Position numbers and translations under genes: made by a program | DNA from: Flaviflagellibacter sp963786225 | GTDB taxonomy: Bacteria; Pseudomonadota; Alphaproteobacteria; Rhizobiales; Methylopilaceae | Reading direction: 5' to 3' | Length of the DNA: 64,000 nucleotides | Assembly (NCBI GenBank): GCA_963786225.1 | Contig: CAWAYQ010000030.1 | Span: 12,264-76,263 of the forward strand | The notes under the pieces: model-generated | Databases searched by the model: none | Seen by the model: only the letters and a program-made list of their open reading frames with translations | Told to the model about the DNA's origin: nothing | In this document: positions 47,831 to 57,281 of the stretch, piece by piece | Layout of the letters: every line of letters begins with the position of its first letter | How positions within the stretch are numbered: the stretch's first letter is position 1

Positions 47831-48962
47831 GCGCTTTCATCATCGCCGCGCGCCGCACCGCCGTCGCGCCGCGTGACGGCGCGTTTCGGGGGGTCGAGGT
47901 GCACGATCTCGCGGCGCCCGTCATCCTCGCGGCGCTTGAAGATGCCGGTATCGCGCGCGGCGAGGTCGACGATGTCATTCTCGGCAATGCGTTGTACGGC
48001 GGCGGCAATCCGGCCCGCATGGCGGCGCTCGCCGCCGGATTGCCGGACAGTGTTCCCGCGCTGACATCTGGACACGCAATGCTGTGCGGGCCTCGACGCG
48101 ATCATGCTGGCCGCCGCGCGCGTCGCGGCCGGGGAGGCGGATGTCGTGATCGCGGGCGGCGTCGAAAGTTTCAGCCGTGCGCCGTTGCGCTTCGTGCGGC
48201 CGCGCGGGCCGGATGAGATGCCGCGTGAATATCAGCGTCCGCCTTTCGCGCCGTTCGCCGAGCGCGATCCGGACATGGTCCAGGCGGCGGCCATGCTCGC
48301 GGCGGAGCTCGGCATGTCGCGCGAGCGGCAGGAGGCGTTCGCGGTCGAAAGCCATCGCAAGGCGCGGCACGGTGTCGGCGAGGGCGAGATCGTGGTCGTG
48401 GAAAATCTCGCGCGCGACGCCTTCACCCGAGCGCTCGATCCGCGCATCTGCGCGCGGCTGCCGGTTCTCGCGGGCGATGCCGAACACGGCGTTACGGCGG
48501 CGACCGTCGCGGTCGAGGCGGATGCGGCGGCTGTTGTGATCGTGGTGTCGGAGAAAATCGCACGGCGCGCGACCTCGGCTTTGCGCGTCATCGGCGGCGC
48601 GCGGCGCGGCGGCGAGCCTGAGCGTCCGGGGCTTGCGCCGGTCGCGGCTGCAAACGCGCTTCTTGCGAAGCACGGCATCGCGGCGGGCGATCTTTCGGTG
48701 TCGGAAGTGATGGAAGCGTTCGCCGTTCAGGCCATGGCCTGCATTGACGGGATCGGGCTCGACCCGGCCAGTGTCAATCGCGGCGGAGGGGCGCTTGCGC
48801 GCGGCCACCCGATCGGGGCGTCCGGCGCGATCCTGTGCGTACGCTTGTTCCAGGACAGAATGCCGAAGAAAGCAGAAATCCGCCTCGAAGGGCGGCTTTC
48901 TGGGGCTCGCGGCAATTGCCGCGGCGGGCGGGCTCGGAAGCGCGCTGTTACTGGGCGATTGA
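47827..48962 (+). CDS. thiolase (acetyl-CoA acetyltransferase-like) in the biotin cluster (two frameshifts)
   Basis: GTG 47827 overlaps the ligase stop (GTGA). The start SAFIIAARRTAVAPRDGAF is thiolase-like; a shift near 48068 restores DTQCCAGLDAIMLAA with the active-site Cys, and SRAPLRFVRP follows. The C-terminal His and Cys motifs NRGGGALARGHPIGASGA and the end GLAAIAAAGGLGSALLLGD (after a shift near 48890) are present. About 378 residues, close to Bacillus YhfS. It would lengthen or cleave acyl-CoA. The order bioY-ligase-thiolase is the same as in Bacillus. Confidence 0.85.
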
Positions 48963-49453
48963 CGCGAGCTGCGGGGACCGCCGCTGCGGCGGGCGAGGCT
49001 GACCTGCGTCATCTGCGTCTTGTTGGCGACGACGGAAAGCGAAATGCCGCTGCCGCCGTTCGAGATCGTCATCGTGGCAGGCTCGGCGCCGCGAACCGCG
49101 AGAATGATCGTATTGCCCCGGCGGCGTCCGGACAGCGAGGCCGAACCGGCCACGCCGTTATAGGTGCCGGTGTAGGTGCCGTTCGCACCGGCGCGGAGCG
49201 AGGCCGAAATGTTCTTGCTCATCATGCCGGCATTGCAGGTGCCGCCGATATTGACGGAGGTCGCCGTCGACGAGCCCGAAACCTTGCATGAAATCTGGTG
49301 GGGTTCGCCCGCCGCTTCCATGCGTACCTGCCCGCCGCCCGAAAACGAGCCTTGGAAGCGTTTCAGAAAATCAGCTTCGGACGCCTGAGCGGCACCGGAA
49401 AAAGCGGCAAAGGCGCAAACCCCCGCCAGCGCAAAGCGCGTCGGATAGATCAT
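48948..49453 (-). CDS. small secreted protein, first of a tandem pair (end uncertain)
   Basis: ATG 49453 follows GGAG; the protein has a signal peptide (MIYPTRFALAGVCAFAAFSG, cleavage near AQASE) and a mature part SEADFLKRFQGSFSGGGQVR, KVSGSSTATSVNIGGTCNAG, LSGRRRGNTIILAV and ATMTISNGGSGISLSV. The straight frame runs on antisense into the thiolase; one shift near 48977 gives an end PQLASIAQ and TAA at 48948. It is a clear paralogue of the next gene. Probable periplasmic lipocalin-like beta protein; function unknown. Confidence 0.6.
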
Positions 49454-49573
49454 CCCCACATCTCCAGATTTTGCGTGTGGCGCCAAAAGCCCGGGAAATG
49501 GGGCGCAAATAGGGGGCGGCTGTGGCGCACGAAGGGCTCATACGTCTTAAGGTTACCTGTCAGATTGACGCAG

Positions 49574-50076
49574 TCAGGGAACCAATTTGATGTCCGTCAT
49601 ACGCACGACCTGGCCGCCGGGCGTCGCCTCGTCGTCCACGGCGAACGAAAAGCCGTTACCGCTGTTGGAGATAGTCATCGTCGCCTTCTGATCGCCGTTG
49701 ACCGGCTTCGGCCAGGTCACGGTCAGGACGACATTGTCTCCGGTGCGGCGTCCCTGGACGGCGGCGGGGCCGATTTTCGAGCCGGTATAGACGCCGGAAT
49801 AGGTGCCGTCGGGCGAGACGGTCAGGTCCGCGCCGATCTTGCGGGTGACAACGGCCATGGCCCGGCAGGTGCCGCCAAGGCTGATCCTCGTATCCGTGGC
49901 ATTGCCGGAAACGCTGCATTTGACGTTGTAGGGAGAGCCGTCGGCTGCGGTCCGGACCTTGCCCGCGCCCTTGAACGAGCCCTCGAAGCGCTTGAGATAG
50001 TCGGCCTCCGACGCAAAAGCAGGTCCGGCGAGGGCGGCGGTCACGGCCGCCAGCGCGATGCGGTCGCAGTGGACAT
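49574..50076 (-). CDS. small secreted protein, second of a tandem pair (frameshifted start)
   Basis: ATG 50076 lies seven bases after GGAG. A shift near 50054 joins the signal peptide (ALAAVTAALAGPAFASEAD) to the mature part SEADYLKRFEGSFKGAGKVR, CSVSGNATDTRISLGGTCRA, QGRRTGDNVVLTVTWPKP and ATMTISNSGNGFSFAVDDE. It shares nearly every motif with the product at 48948-49453, so the pair arose by duplication. Two cysteines in each (in K/CxVSG and GGTC) may form a disulfide. No known family was recognised. Confidence 0.65.
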
Positions 50077-50232
50077 GTCATCTCTCCAGAGTTCGGGTCG
50101 GCTTCAGACCGACCCCAGTGGACGCCGGAAATGAGGCGCACACAGGGCCTGGGGCGGGCGCCTCAGGGCGGTACCTTTCTTAGAAGAGACGAATTGGTTA
50201 TCTGGTTCCGGCATGCTGGCCGCGAACAGGGC

Positions 50233-51103
50233 TTGAATGATTTGAAAGTCGATCTTCTGGCAGGCACGGCAAATGGCGGGGGACGCGCCCCCCGAGGCCG
50301 GCTGCCGCGTGTCGTGGTGTTCGATTCCGGGCTGGGCGGACTGACCGTCCACACCGAGATCGCCCGCCTGATGCCGGGCGCGGAACTGATCTATATCGGC
50401 GATACGGCGGTGTTTCCTTATGGGCGTCTGCCGGAAAAAGACCTGGTCGACCGGGTCTCGGCCGTGATCGGCGAGGCCATCCGGCTTTATGAGCCGGATC
50501 TGGTGGTCATCGCCTGCAACACGGCGTCGACTTTGGCGCTGCCGGTTCTGCGCGCGGAGTTTTCCATTCCCTTTGTCGGCACGGTCCCGGCCATCAAGCC
50601 CGCCGCGGCGCAATCGACCTCGGGGCGCGTCAGCGTTCTGGCGACGCCCGGCACCGTCGCGCGCGATTACACGCGCGAGCTTGTTGCGGCGCATGCGCAG
50701 GAGTGCCGCGTCACGCTCGCGGGCAGCGCGAAGCTTGCCGGCTTCGCGGAAGCCGAGCTCAACGGAATGCCCGCGAGCGATGCGGACATTCTCGAAGAAA
50801 TACGGCCTGCCTTTGTCGAGGAAGACGGCGCGCGCACCGATGTCGTCGTGCTGGCCTGTACGCATTATCCGCTGATCGTGCACCGGCTCGAGAGGCTCGC
50901 GCCGTGGCCCGTGACATGGCTCGACAGCGCACCCGCGATCGCGCGCCGTGTCGCAAGTCTTGTCGGCGACATGCCCGATGCGCCGGCCGTCGCGGCGCGC
51001 GCATTGTTTACGTCCACATCAGACATTTCCGCAGGCCCTGCGCGCGGCGCTCAGCGATCGCGGTATCGCCGAGACCGGCGTGCTCGCCGTGCCTCAAGGC
51101 TGA
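50233..51103 (+). CDS. murI: glutamate racemase (frameshift near C-terminus)
   Basis: The frame carries RVVVFDSGLGGLTVHTEIAR (first catalytic region), IYIGDTAVFPYG, VVIACNTASTLALPVLR (catalytic Cys), and VVLACTHYPLIVHRLE (second catalytic Cys and His). A shift near 51018 restores QALRAALSDRGIAETGV and TGA at 51101-51103. The start is uncertain: TTG 50233 is used here, but an upstream ATG at 50131 or a GTG near 50311 is possible. It makes D-glutamate for peptidoglycan. Overlap with the next gene is close (5 bases). Confidence 0.88.
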
Positions 51104-51108
51104 CGCCC

Positions 51109-51639
51109 ATGCTCAGTCTGCTGTTCCCCACGATGGTCGAGGTCAACGATCTGTTCGGCGACGTGCCGCACGAGGGGCATCTCGCGGGTGTCGAGAAGAT
51201 GTTCGCGGACGAGCGCGTGATGAAGACTTTGGGCGGCGTTCGGCCGGCCGCGGCGGCGAAAGCCTTTATCGGCCGCGAGCGCGCGCATTGGCGCGAGCAT
51301 AGTTTCGGCATGTGGTTCTTCCGCGATCTCGAGAGCGGATCGTTCGCCGGATGGGGCGGCATTCGCCGTGTGGAGTTCGAGGGCGAACAGGTCGTCGAAC
51401 TTGCCTATTCGCTGATGCCGCAACATTGGGGCCGCGGATCGGCAACCGAAATCGGCAAACTCGCGACCCAGCTCGGGTTTGAAAATCTCGGGCTGACCGA
51501 AGTCGTCGGCTTCGTGCTGACGGACAACGCACGCTCGGAAGCGGTCCTGGTGCGCTGCGGGTTCGAAAACGAGCGGCCGATCGAACGCTCCGGCCTGCCG
51601 CATCTTCTCTACCGGCGGACGGCCGGGCAGCGCGCTTAA
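51109..51639 (+). CDS. GNAT-family N-acetyltransferase (RimJ/RimL-like)
   Basis: From ATG 51109 the 176-residue protein shows the GNAT fold: VEKMFADERVMKTLGG at the start, FGMWFFRDLESGSFAGWGGIRRV, VVELAYSLMPQHWGRGSATEIG (the acetyl-CoA binding loop Q/RxxGxG/A) and VLTDNARSEAVLVRCGFENE. Members acetylate N-termini of ribosomal proteins or small molecules; the target is unknown. It starts five bases after murI and ends convergently with metF, stops overlapping. Confidence 0.8.
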   Translation: MLSLLFPTMVEVNDLFGDVPHEGHLAGVEKMFADERVMKTLGGVRPAAAAKAFIGRERAHWREHSFGMWFFRDLESGSFAGWGGIRRVEFEGEQVVELAYSLMPQHWGRGSATEIGKLATQLGFENLGLTEVVGFVLTDNARSEAVLVRCGFENERPIERSGLPHLLYRRTAGQRA

Positions 51640-52561
51640 GCGGACGCCGGAACCTTCGGGTTCGCGAATCTTCGGCCTCAGTCCGAGGAGATGACAGATC
51701 GCCTGGACGAGATCGGCGCGGTTCATCGTGTAGAAGTGGAAATGCGTCACGCCGCGATCGACAAGATCGAGCACCTGTTCGGCGGCGACGGCGGCGGCCA
51801 CGAGCTGGCGCGTCGCGGGATCGTTCTCCAGGCCTTCGAAACGCTGCGCCAGCCAGCCAGGCACGCTCGCGCCCGCTTTCTTGGCGAAGTTCGCGACGCC
51901 GTTGAACGAATGTACGGGCACGATGCCGGGCACGATGGGAAGATCGATCCCCGCGCGGCGGACACGTTCGACGTAACGCTCATAGATATCGTTTTCGAAG
52001 AAGAACTGGGTGATGGCGCGGTCGGCGCCGGCATCGACCTTTTTCTTGAGCACGTCGATGTCGACCTCGAAGCTGCGGCTCTCGGGATGGGTTTCCGGAT
52101 AGCACGCGACGGAAATCTCGAAATCTCCGATGCGCTTCAAGCCGCCGATGAGATCGTCGGCGTAGGCATAGCCCTGCGGATGCGGCTCGTATTTCGCATC
52201 GATGCCCCCGGGCGGATCGCCGCGCAGCGCGACGATGTGGCGAACGCCCGCGTTCCAGTAATCGCGCGCGACCTCGTCGATCTCCGCCTTCGACGCCGCG
52301 ACGCAGGTGAGATGGGCGGCGGGCGGAACATCCGTCTCGCGCACGAGGCGCGTCACGGTCTGGTGCGTGCGCTCGCGGGTCGTGCCGCCCGCGCCATACG
52401 TCACCGAGACGAATTTCGGCGACAGCGGCAGAAGACGCGCCGATCGAGTCCCACAGGACTTTCTCGGCCTCCTCGGTCTTCGGCGGGAAGAACTCGAACG
52501 AGACCTCGATCTCGCGATCGGCGCCGTTGCGGCTGAGGCGTTCCGTGGGAGCGGGGTTCAT
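51636..52561 (-). CDS. metF: methylenetetrahydrofolate reductase (two frameshifts)
   Basis: ATG 52561 overlaps the stop of the upstream ArsR-methyltransferase gene. The start region DREIEVSFEFFPPKTEEAE carries the catalytic Glu; a shift near 52440 joins VTYGAGGTTRERTHQTV, HLTCVAASKAEI, IVALRGDPPGG, ETHPES, QFFFENDIYERYV and PGIVPVHSFNG. A second shift near 51655 gives the natural end VPASA with TAA at 51636. About 308 residues. It makes 5-methyltetrahydrofolate for methionine synthesis. Confidence 0.92.
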
Positions 52562-53587
52562 GCGACGGCCCGGTTGGGATCTGATGCGGGGAGATCGGTG
52601 ATGATGCGCGGGTCGCGCGCCATCCAGAGCGAGACGGTAAGCTTGTCGCTCGCGCCGCCGGGCGGCGCGAGATCGCGGTGCAGTTCCGGCGTGAGCCCGG
52701 CCTGCTTCATCCATTGCTCGACGGACTCGGCGGCGAAACCGAGGCGGCGATGGGCGTGCGCGTCGCGCAGGAATTCGAGATCGTGCGGCGCGAAGTCCAC
52801 CACAAGCAGCCGGCCGCCCGGCGCGAGCGCGCGTGCGGCTTCGCGAATGGCGCGGGCCGGCTCGTCGAGGAAGTGCAGCACCTGATGGACGACGACGAGA
52901 TCGAAGCTCTGCGGCTGGACGGGCAGGGCATAGACATCGCCCTGCCGGAGCTGGGCGCGGGCAAGGCCGAGCTTTGCAAGGTTGGAGCGCGCGACGGCCA
53001 GCATGTCGGCCGACAGATCGACGCCGATCGCGCGGTCGGCCTGGGCGCCGATGATCTCGATGATGCGGCCGGTGCCGGTGCCGATGTCGAGCAAGCGCCC
53101 GGATCGGTTTCGGGCCGACGGCATCGCGGATCGCGGCCTCGACGGCGGTTTCCTCGACATGGAGCGCGCGGATCTTGGCCCAGTCATTGGCGTGGGCGCG
53201 GAAATAGGCGGCGGCCTGTTCGGAGCGCGCGGCGCGGACCTCACCGAGACGCTCGCGGTCGCGGACCAGGACCGGCTCGTCCTGCGACAGCCGCTCGACG
53301 ACGGCCTGCGCGAGGCCCGCGCCCGGGCCTTCATGGGCCAGCCGGAAGAAGGCCCAGGAGCCTTCGCGCTGGCGCTCGATGAGGCCGGCGCCGGCCATCA
53401 GCTTCAGATGGCGCGAAATGCGGGGCTGGGACTGGCCGAGGATTTCGGTGAGGTCGGTGACGTTCAGCTCGCCGTTCGCCAGCAGCGCGAGGAGGCGCAG
53501 GCGCGTCGGCTCGCCCGCGGCGCGCAGGGCGCCGAGAACGGCGGGAAGAGGGGCGTTGCCGCCCGTGACCGGACTCGATTCAGACAT
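52558..53587 (-). CDS. ArsR-family regulator fused to a SAM-dependent methyltransferase (frameshifted)
   Basis: The ATG at 53587 begins a winged-helix ArsR domain (ALRAAGEPTRLRLLALLANG, DLTEILGQSQPRISRHLKLMAGAGLIERQREG; residues about 15-95). A shift near 53105 joins the class I methyltransferase domain: LLDIGTGTGRIIEIIG, GVDLSADMLAVAR, FDLVVVHQVLHFLDEP and APGGRLLVVDF. ArsR-methyltransferase proteins next to metF are known in alphaproteobacteria as SAM/SAH-linked regulators of methionine genes (SahR/SamR type). No ribosome site precedes the ATG, which lies inside a palindrome. Confidence 0.88.
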
Positions 53588-53602
53588 AAAGATATCTTTA
53601 TG
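53585..53602 (-). promoter_or_regulatory. palindromic operator overlapping the start of the ArsR-methyltransferase gene
   Basis: CATAAAGATATCTTTATG (53585-53602) is a perfect 18-bp palindrome and includes the start codon of the regulator on the minus strand. It resembles operators of SahR/SamR-type ArsR regulators that control methionine and SAM genes. The location suggests direct autoregulation of this gene and metF. Confidence 0.75.
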
Positions 53603-53691
53603 CGTTCGTCGAGGCCAACGCAAGAGGGCCGCGACGGAAAGGGGCCATTCGGAAGGGCCCATTCGGATCGGCACGATGCAGCGCACAAGAT

Positions 53692-53723
53692 AAAAGCTCC
53701 GGGCGCGAGCGCCCGGAGCTTTT
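53692..53723. terminator. bidirectional intrinsic terminator
   Basis: AAAAGCTCCGGGCGC (53692-53706) is the perfect complement of GCGCCCGGAGCTTTT (53709-53723). T-runs occur on both strands after the stem, so it can stop transcription in both directions. It ends the minus-strand histone-like gene and separates it from the ArsR gene promoter. Confidence 0.85.
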
Positions 53724-53738
53724 ATAAACGTACGGACA

Positions 53739-54400
53739 TCAGGTCTCGGTGGTCGGGGTCGAAGCGCGGCGCAGCCGGAGACCGGAGCGGGAGCAGCGGA
53801 AGGAGAACGCTTCGCAGCTCTTCGGCTTCGTGATCTTGGACTTCGCCTTTGCTGTCGCTTTCGGCTTGGTCTTCACGGTCTTCTTCACGACGGCCTTCTT
53901 CTGCGGCGGCTTCGGCTTTGCGGCCTTCGCCTTCGCAGCCTTTGGCTTCGCAGTCTTGGGCTTCGCGGTCTTCGTGGCCGGCTTCTTCGCCGCCGGCTTC
54001 TTCAGCGCACCGCGCGCGGAAGACTTGGCGACGCCGGAGCGCGCTTTGGAACTAGTTCGGGTTTTCGGTTTTGCCTTTGCCCGGGTCTTGGTCTTGGCGC
54101 GCGTCGTGGTGGCCTTGCGCCTTGGGCTTCGCTTTGCCCTTGGCCTTGGCCTTCACGGCCTTGGCTTTGACGCCTTGGCTTTAACGGGCTTGGCCTTACG
54201 GGTTTGGCGGCCTTGGGCTTCGCCTTGGCTTTTGCCGCCGGCTTCGCCTTCGCCTTCGTTGCAGTCTTCTTCGCCTTCTTCGGCTTTGAAGTCTTCGTTG
54301 CCTTCGGCGCCGCCTTCGGCGCGGCCGGAATTGTTTCGTCACCTGTCGTCAGGACCGAATCCTTGAAACGGTCCCAGAATGATTTGCTTGCTTTTGCCAT
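53739..54400 (-). CDS. lysine/alanine-rich histone H1-like protein (several frameshifts)
   Basis: The start MAKASKSFWDRFKDSVLTTGD is intact, followed by a long low-complexity region of AAPKA, KPKKA and KAKAKP repeats. Frames change several times between 54000 and 54200; later frames again read lysine/alanine/proline repeats (KPAAKKPATKTAKPK, KAKSKITKPK) and end ... STPTTET at TGA 53739-53741. The composition is like bacterial H1-like chromatin proteins or PhaF-type phasins. Repetitive GC-rich codons give long antisense open frames. It would bind DNA through basic repeats; the exact family is uncertain. Confidence 0.65.
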
Positions 54401-54541
54401 AGCTGCCTCGCCTTGAATGCGGCTAACCGCGTGCGCAAGCTACTCCGCGCACGCACGAGTTCCAAGATGAACTGTACGCGACGGGCTACAATGTGCGGGA
54501 CTGAGAGATTCGCACAGCGTAATTATGCGATCTGCAGCGTT
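54401..54541. other. short gap between ettA and the histone-like gene
   Basis: Contains the promoter of the histone-like gene (minus strand) and the ettA 3' end; no hairpin terminator for ettA was found. Confidence 0.3.
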
Positions 54542-56195
54542 TCAGCGCGAGAACTTCTTGTACTTAAGCCGCTTCGGCTCGACCGAATCAGGTCCGAGCC
54601 TGCGCTTTTTGTCTTCTTCGTAGTCCTGGAAGTTTCCTTCGAACCACTCGACATGACTGTCACCTTCGAAGGCGAGCATGTGGGTGGCGATTCGGTCGAG
54701 GAACATGCGGTCATGCGAGATGATGACGGCGCAGCCCGCGAAATCTTCGAGAGCTTCTTCGAGCGCGCGCAGCGTGTCGATGTCGAGATCGTTCGTCGGT
54801 TCGTCGAGAAGAAGAACGTTCGCGCCGGACTTCAGCATCTTGGCAAGATGAACGCGGTTGCGTTCGCCGCCTGAAAGCTGGCCGACCTTCTTCTGCTGAT
54901 CGCCGCCCTTGAAGTTGAACGCCGAGGTGTAGCCGCGCGAGTTCACTTCCTTCTTGCCGAGATAGATGATGTCGTTGCCGCCCGAGATTTCCTCCCAGAC
55001 ATTCTTGTTGGGATCGAGCGCGTCGCGGGACTGATCGACGTAACCGAGCTGCACGCTTTCGCCGATCTGCATCGTTCCGGCGTCCGGCGTGTTCCGCGCC
55101 CATGATCATGCGGAAGAGGGTGGTCTTGCCCGCGCCGTTCGGACCGATGATGCCGACAATGCCGCCCGGCGGCAGCTTGAAGGACAGATTGTCGATCAGA
55201 AGGCGGTCGCCGAAACCTTTGGTAAGGCCGTCGAACTCGATGACGTTCTGGCCGAGGCGTTCGGCCACCGGAATGACGATCTGGGCCGTGCCGGGCGCCT
55301 TGTCGGCGGCCTTCTTGACCAGTTCCTCGTAACGCTGGATGCGGGCCTTGCTCTTGGCCTGGCGCGCTTTCGGCGAGGCGGAAATCCATTCCGATTCCGC
55401 CGCGAGCGCGCGCTGGCGCGCTTTGTCTTCGCTGCCTTCCTGCGCGAGGCGCTTCTGCTTCTGGCCGAGCCAGGTCGTGTAATTGCCCTCGTAGGGAATG
55501 CCGCGGCCGCGATCGAGTTCGAGAATCCAGCCGGTGACGTTGTCGAGGAAATAGCGGTCATGGGTCACGATCAGGATCGCGCCCGGATAATTACGCAGAT
55601 GGTTTTCGAGCCAGCCCGTCGTCTCGGCGTCGAGATGGTTGGTCGGTTCGTCGAGGAGCAGAAGATCGGGCTGTTCGAGCAGAAGCCGGCACAGCGCGAC
55701 GCGGCGCTTTTCGCCGCCCGACAGGACGTTCGGATCGGCATCGTCGGGCGGGCAGCGCAAGGCTTCCATCGCCTGGTCGACGCGGGCATCGAGATCCCAC
55801 AGGCCCTGCGCCTCGATCTCGTCCTGCAGCTTCGTCATCTCGTCCGCGGTCTCGTCGGAATAGTTCATCGCGAGTTCGTTGTAGCGGTCGAGGATCGCCT
55901 GCTTGTCGGCGACGCCCATCATGACGTTCTGGCGCACGGTCTTGGAGAGATCGAGCTGCGGTTCCTGCGGCAGGTATCCGACCGTGGCGCCTTCGGCCGG
56001 GCCGGTCTCGCCGTTATATTCGGTGTCGAGGCCGGCCATGATGCGGAGCAGGGTGGATTTGCCCGAGCCGTTGACGCCGAGCACGCCGATCTTGGCGTCC
56101 GGATAGAATTGCAGATGGACGTTGTCGAGCACCTTCTTGCCGCCCGGCCAGGTCTTGGACAGACCGCTCATGTGGTAGACGAACTGACGGGCCAT
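54542..56195 (-). CDS. ettA: energy-dependent translational throttle protein EttA (frameshifted)
   Basis: An ABC-F protein of about 551 residues. First ATPase: Walker A GVNGSGKST, NVLSGGEKRRVALCRLL, LLLLDEPTNHLDAETTGWLE. The linker (YNELAMNYSDETADEMTKLQDEIE) and the arm motif are EttA-like. Second ATPase: GPNGAGKTTLFRMI, then a shift near 55085, then VGQLSGGERNRVHLAKMLK, VLLLDEPTNDLDIDTLRALEEAL and the C-terminal VEWFEGNFQDYEEDKKRR. EttA sits at the ribosomal E site and gates elongation by ATP/ADP ratio. Confidence 0.93.
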
Positions 56196-56318
56196 GCGGG
56201 CGCGCTCCGTGGGCAGGCGAGGGTGACGGGAAACTCGGCGCTGTTCTAATGGGCGGGGCGGGGTGGGGCAAGGCTCGGCGGGTGGCGCGGGCTGCCGGGA
56301 CGACTAGAACTCTGCGCC

Positions 56319-57050
56319 ATGACCGAGATCACGCTTCCCGCCGTCTTTCTCGCCGGCATGCTGAGCTTCCTCACGCCCTGCGTGCTGCCGCTCGTTCCGG
56401 CCTATCTGAGCTTCCTTGCCGGCACGACGCTCGACGAGCTTCAGGACCGCCAGCCGGACCGTGTCGTGCTGCGCCGCGCGCTGTTGACGGCGTGCCTGTT
56501 CGTGTTCGGCTTCGGCACCGTGTTCGTTCTGCTCGGAGCGACGGCCTCGGTGTTCGGAAGCCTGCTGCGCCAGCATCTCGGCTGGCTGACGATCGTCGCG
56601 GGCCTCGCGATCATCGTCATGGGCCTGCATTTCATGGGCGTGTTCAGGATCGCGTTTCTGTACCGCGAGGCGCGTTTCAATCCGGCGAAGCCCGTCGGCG
56701 TGTGGGGCGGCTATGTCATGGGCCTCGCTTTCGCCTTCGGCTGGACGCCGTGCATCGGGCCGGTTCTCGCAGCCGTCCTGACGGTCGCGGCCGGGGAGGC
56801 GACGGTGACGCGCGGTGCCGGGCTGCTCGCGGTCTATGCGGCGGGGCTGGGGCTGCCGTTCATCCTCGCGGCGTTCGCGATGAGGCCGTTCACGCATTTC
56901 CTTGCGCGGTTCAAGAAGCATCTCGGGCGGGTGGAGAAGGTGATCGGCGTCCTGCTCGTGATCGTCGGCATCGCGTTCCTGACCGGCTGGATCACGCGGA
57001 TGAGCTTCTGGCTGCTGGAGATGTTTCCGGCGCTCGGGCGGTTGGGGTAG
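56319..57050 (+). CDS. ccdA: cytochrome c biogenesis thiol transporter CcdA
   Basis: A 243-residue membrane protein with six helices and the conserved proline-cysteine pairs FLTPCVLPLVPAY (Cys21) and FGWTPCIGPVL that pass electrons across the membrane. CcdA reduces periplasmic thioredoxin-like proteins for haem attachment to cytochromes c, several of which are encoded in this window. It is divergent from ettA with about 120 bases between. Confidence 0.93.
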   Translation: MTEITLPAVFLAGMLSFLTPCVLPLVPAYLSFLAGTTLDELQDRQPDRVVLRRALLTACLFVFGFGTVFVLLGATASVFGSLLRQHLGWLTIVAGLAIIVMGLHFMGVFRIAFLYREARFNPAKPVGVWGGYVMGLAFAFGWTPCIGPVLAAVLTVAAGEATVTRGAGLLAVYAAGLGLPFILAAFAMRPFTHFLARFKKHLGRVEKVIGVLLVIVGIAFLTGWITRMSFWLLEMFPALGRLG

Positions 57051-57057
57051 TTATTTC

Positions 57058-57213
57058 CCTCTCCACTTGCGGGGAGAGCCGAACTCGAAGCGATAGGTTC
57101 GAGCGGAGCGAGGGGGCTTCCAGTGCGCTGTCCTCAACACCGTGTCACTCGCGTCACCCTCCCTCGAGCTCGGGTGCACCCGAGTTCAGCTCTCTCCGCC
57201 AAGGGGAGAGAGA
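57058..57213. repeat. palindromic intergenic repeat, family 1, with nested hairpin
   Basis: CCCTCTCCACTTGCGGGGAGAG opens the element; a nested hairpin AGCTCGGGTGCACCCGAGTT lies at about 57168-57187, and CTCTCTCCGCCAAGGGGAGAGAG closes it. Related to the elements at 13938, 22800 and 28973. It lies between ccdA and livK ends. Confidence 0.75.
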
Positions 57214-57221
57214 TAAAAAGA

Positions 57222-57253
57222 AAACGCCCGCCCGGTTTCCCGGGCGGGCGTTT
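57222..57253 (-). terminator. intrinsic terminator of the liv operon
   Basis: AAACGCCCGCCCGG (57222-57235) pairs with CCGGGCGGGCGTTT (57240-57253) around TTTC. On the minus strand the stem is followed by TTTTCTTTTT, giving an excellent terminator 29 bases after the livK stop. Confidence 0.88.
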
Positions 57254-57281
57254 GTATTTACGTCAGATCAACAGACGCCGA

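Noticed and set aside
48104..49291. 395-codon plus-strand frame reading beyond the thiolase
   Set aside because: The part after about 48890 is antisense to the secreted-protein gene; the thiolase ends at 48962 in another frame.
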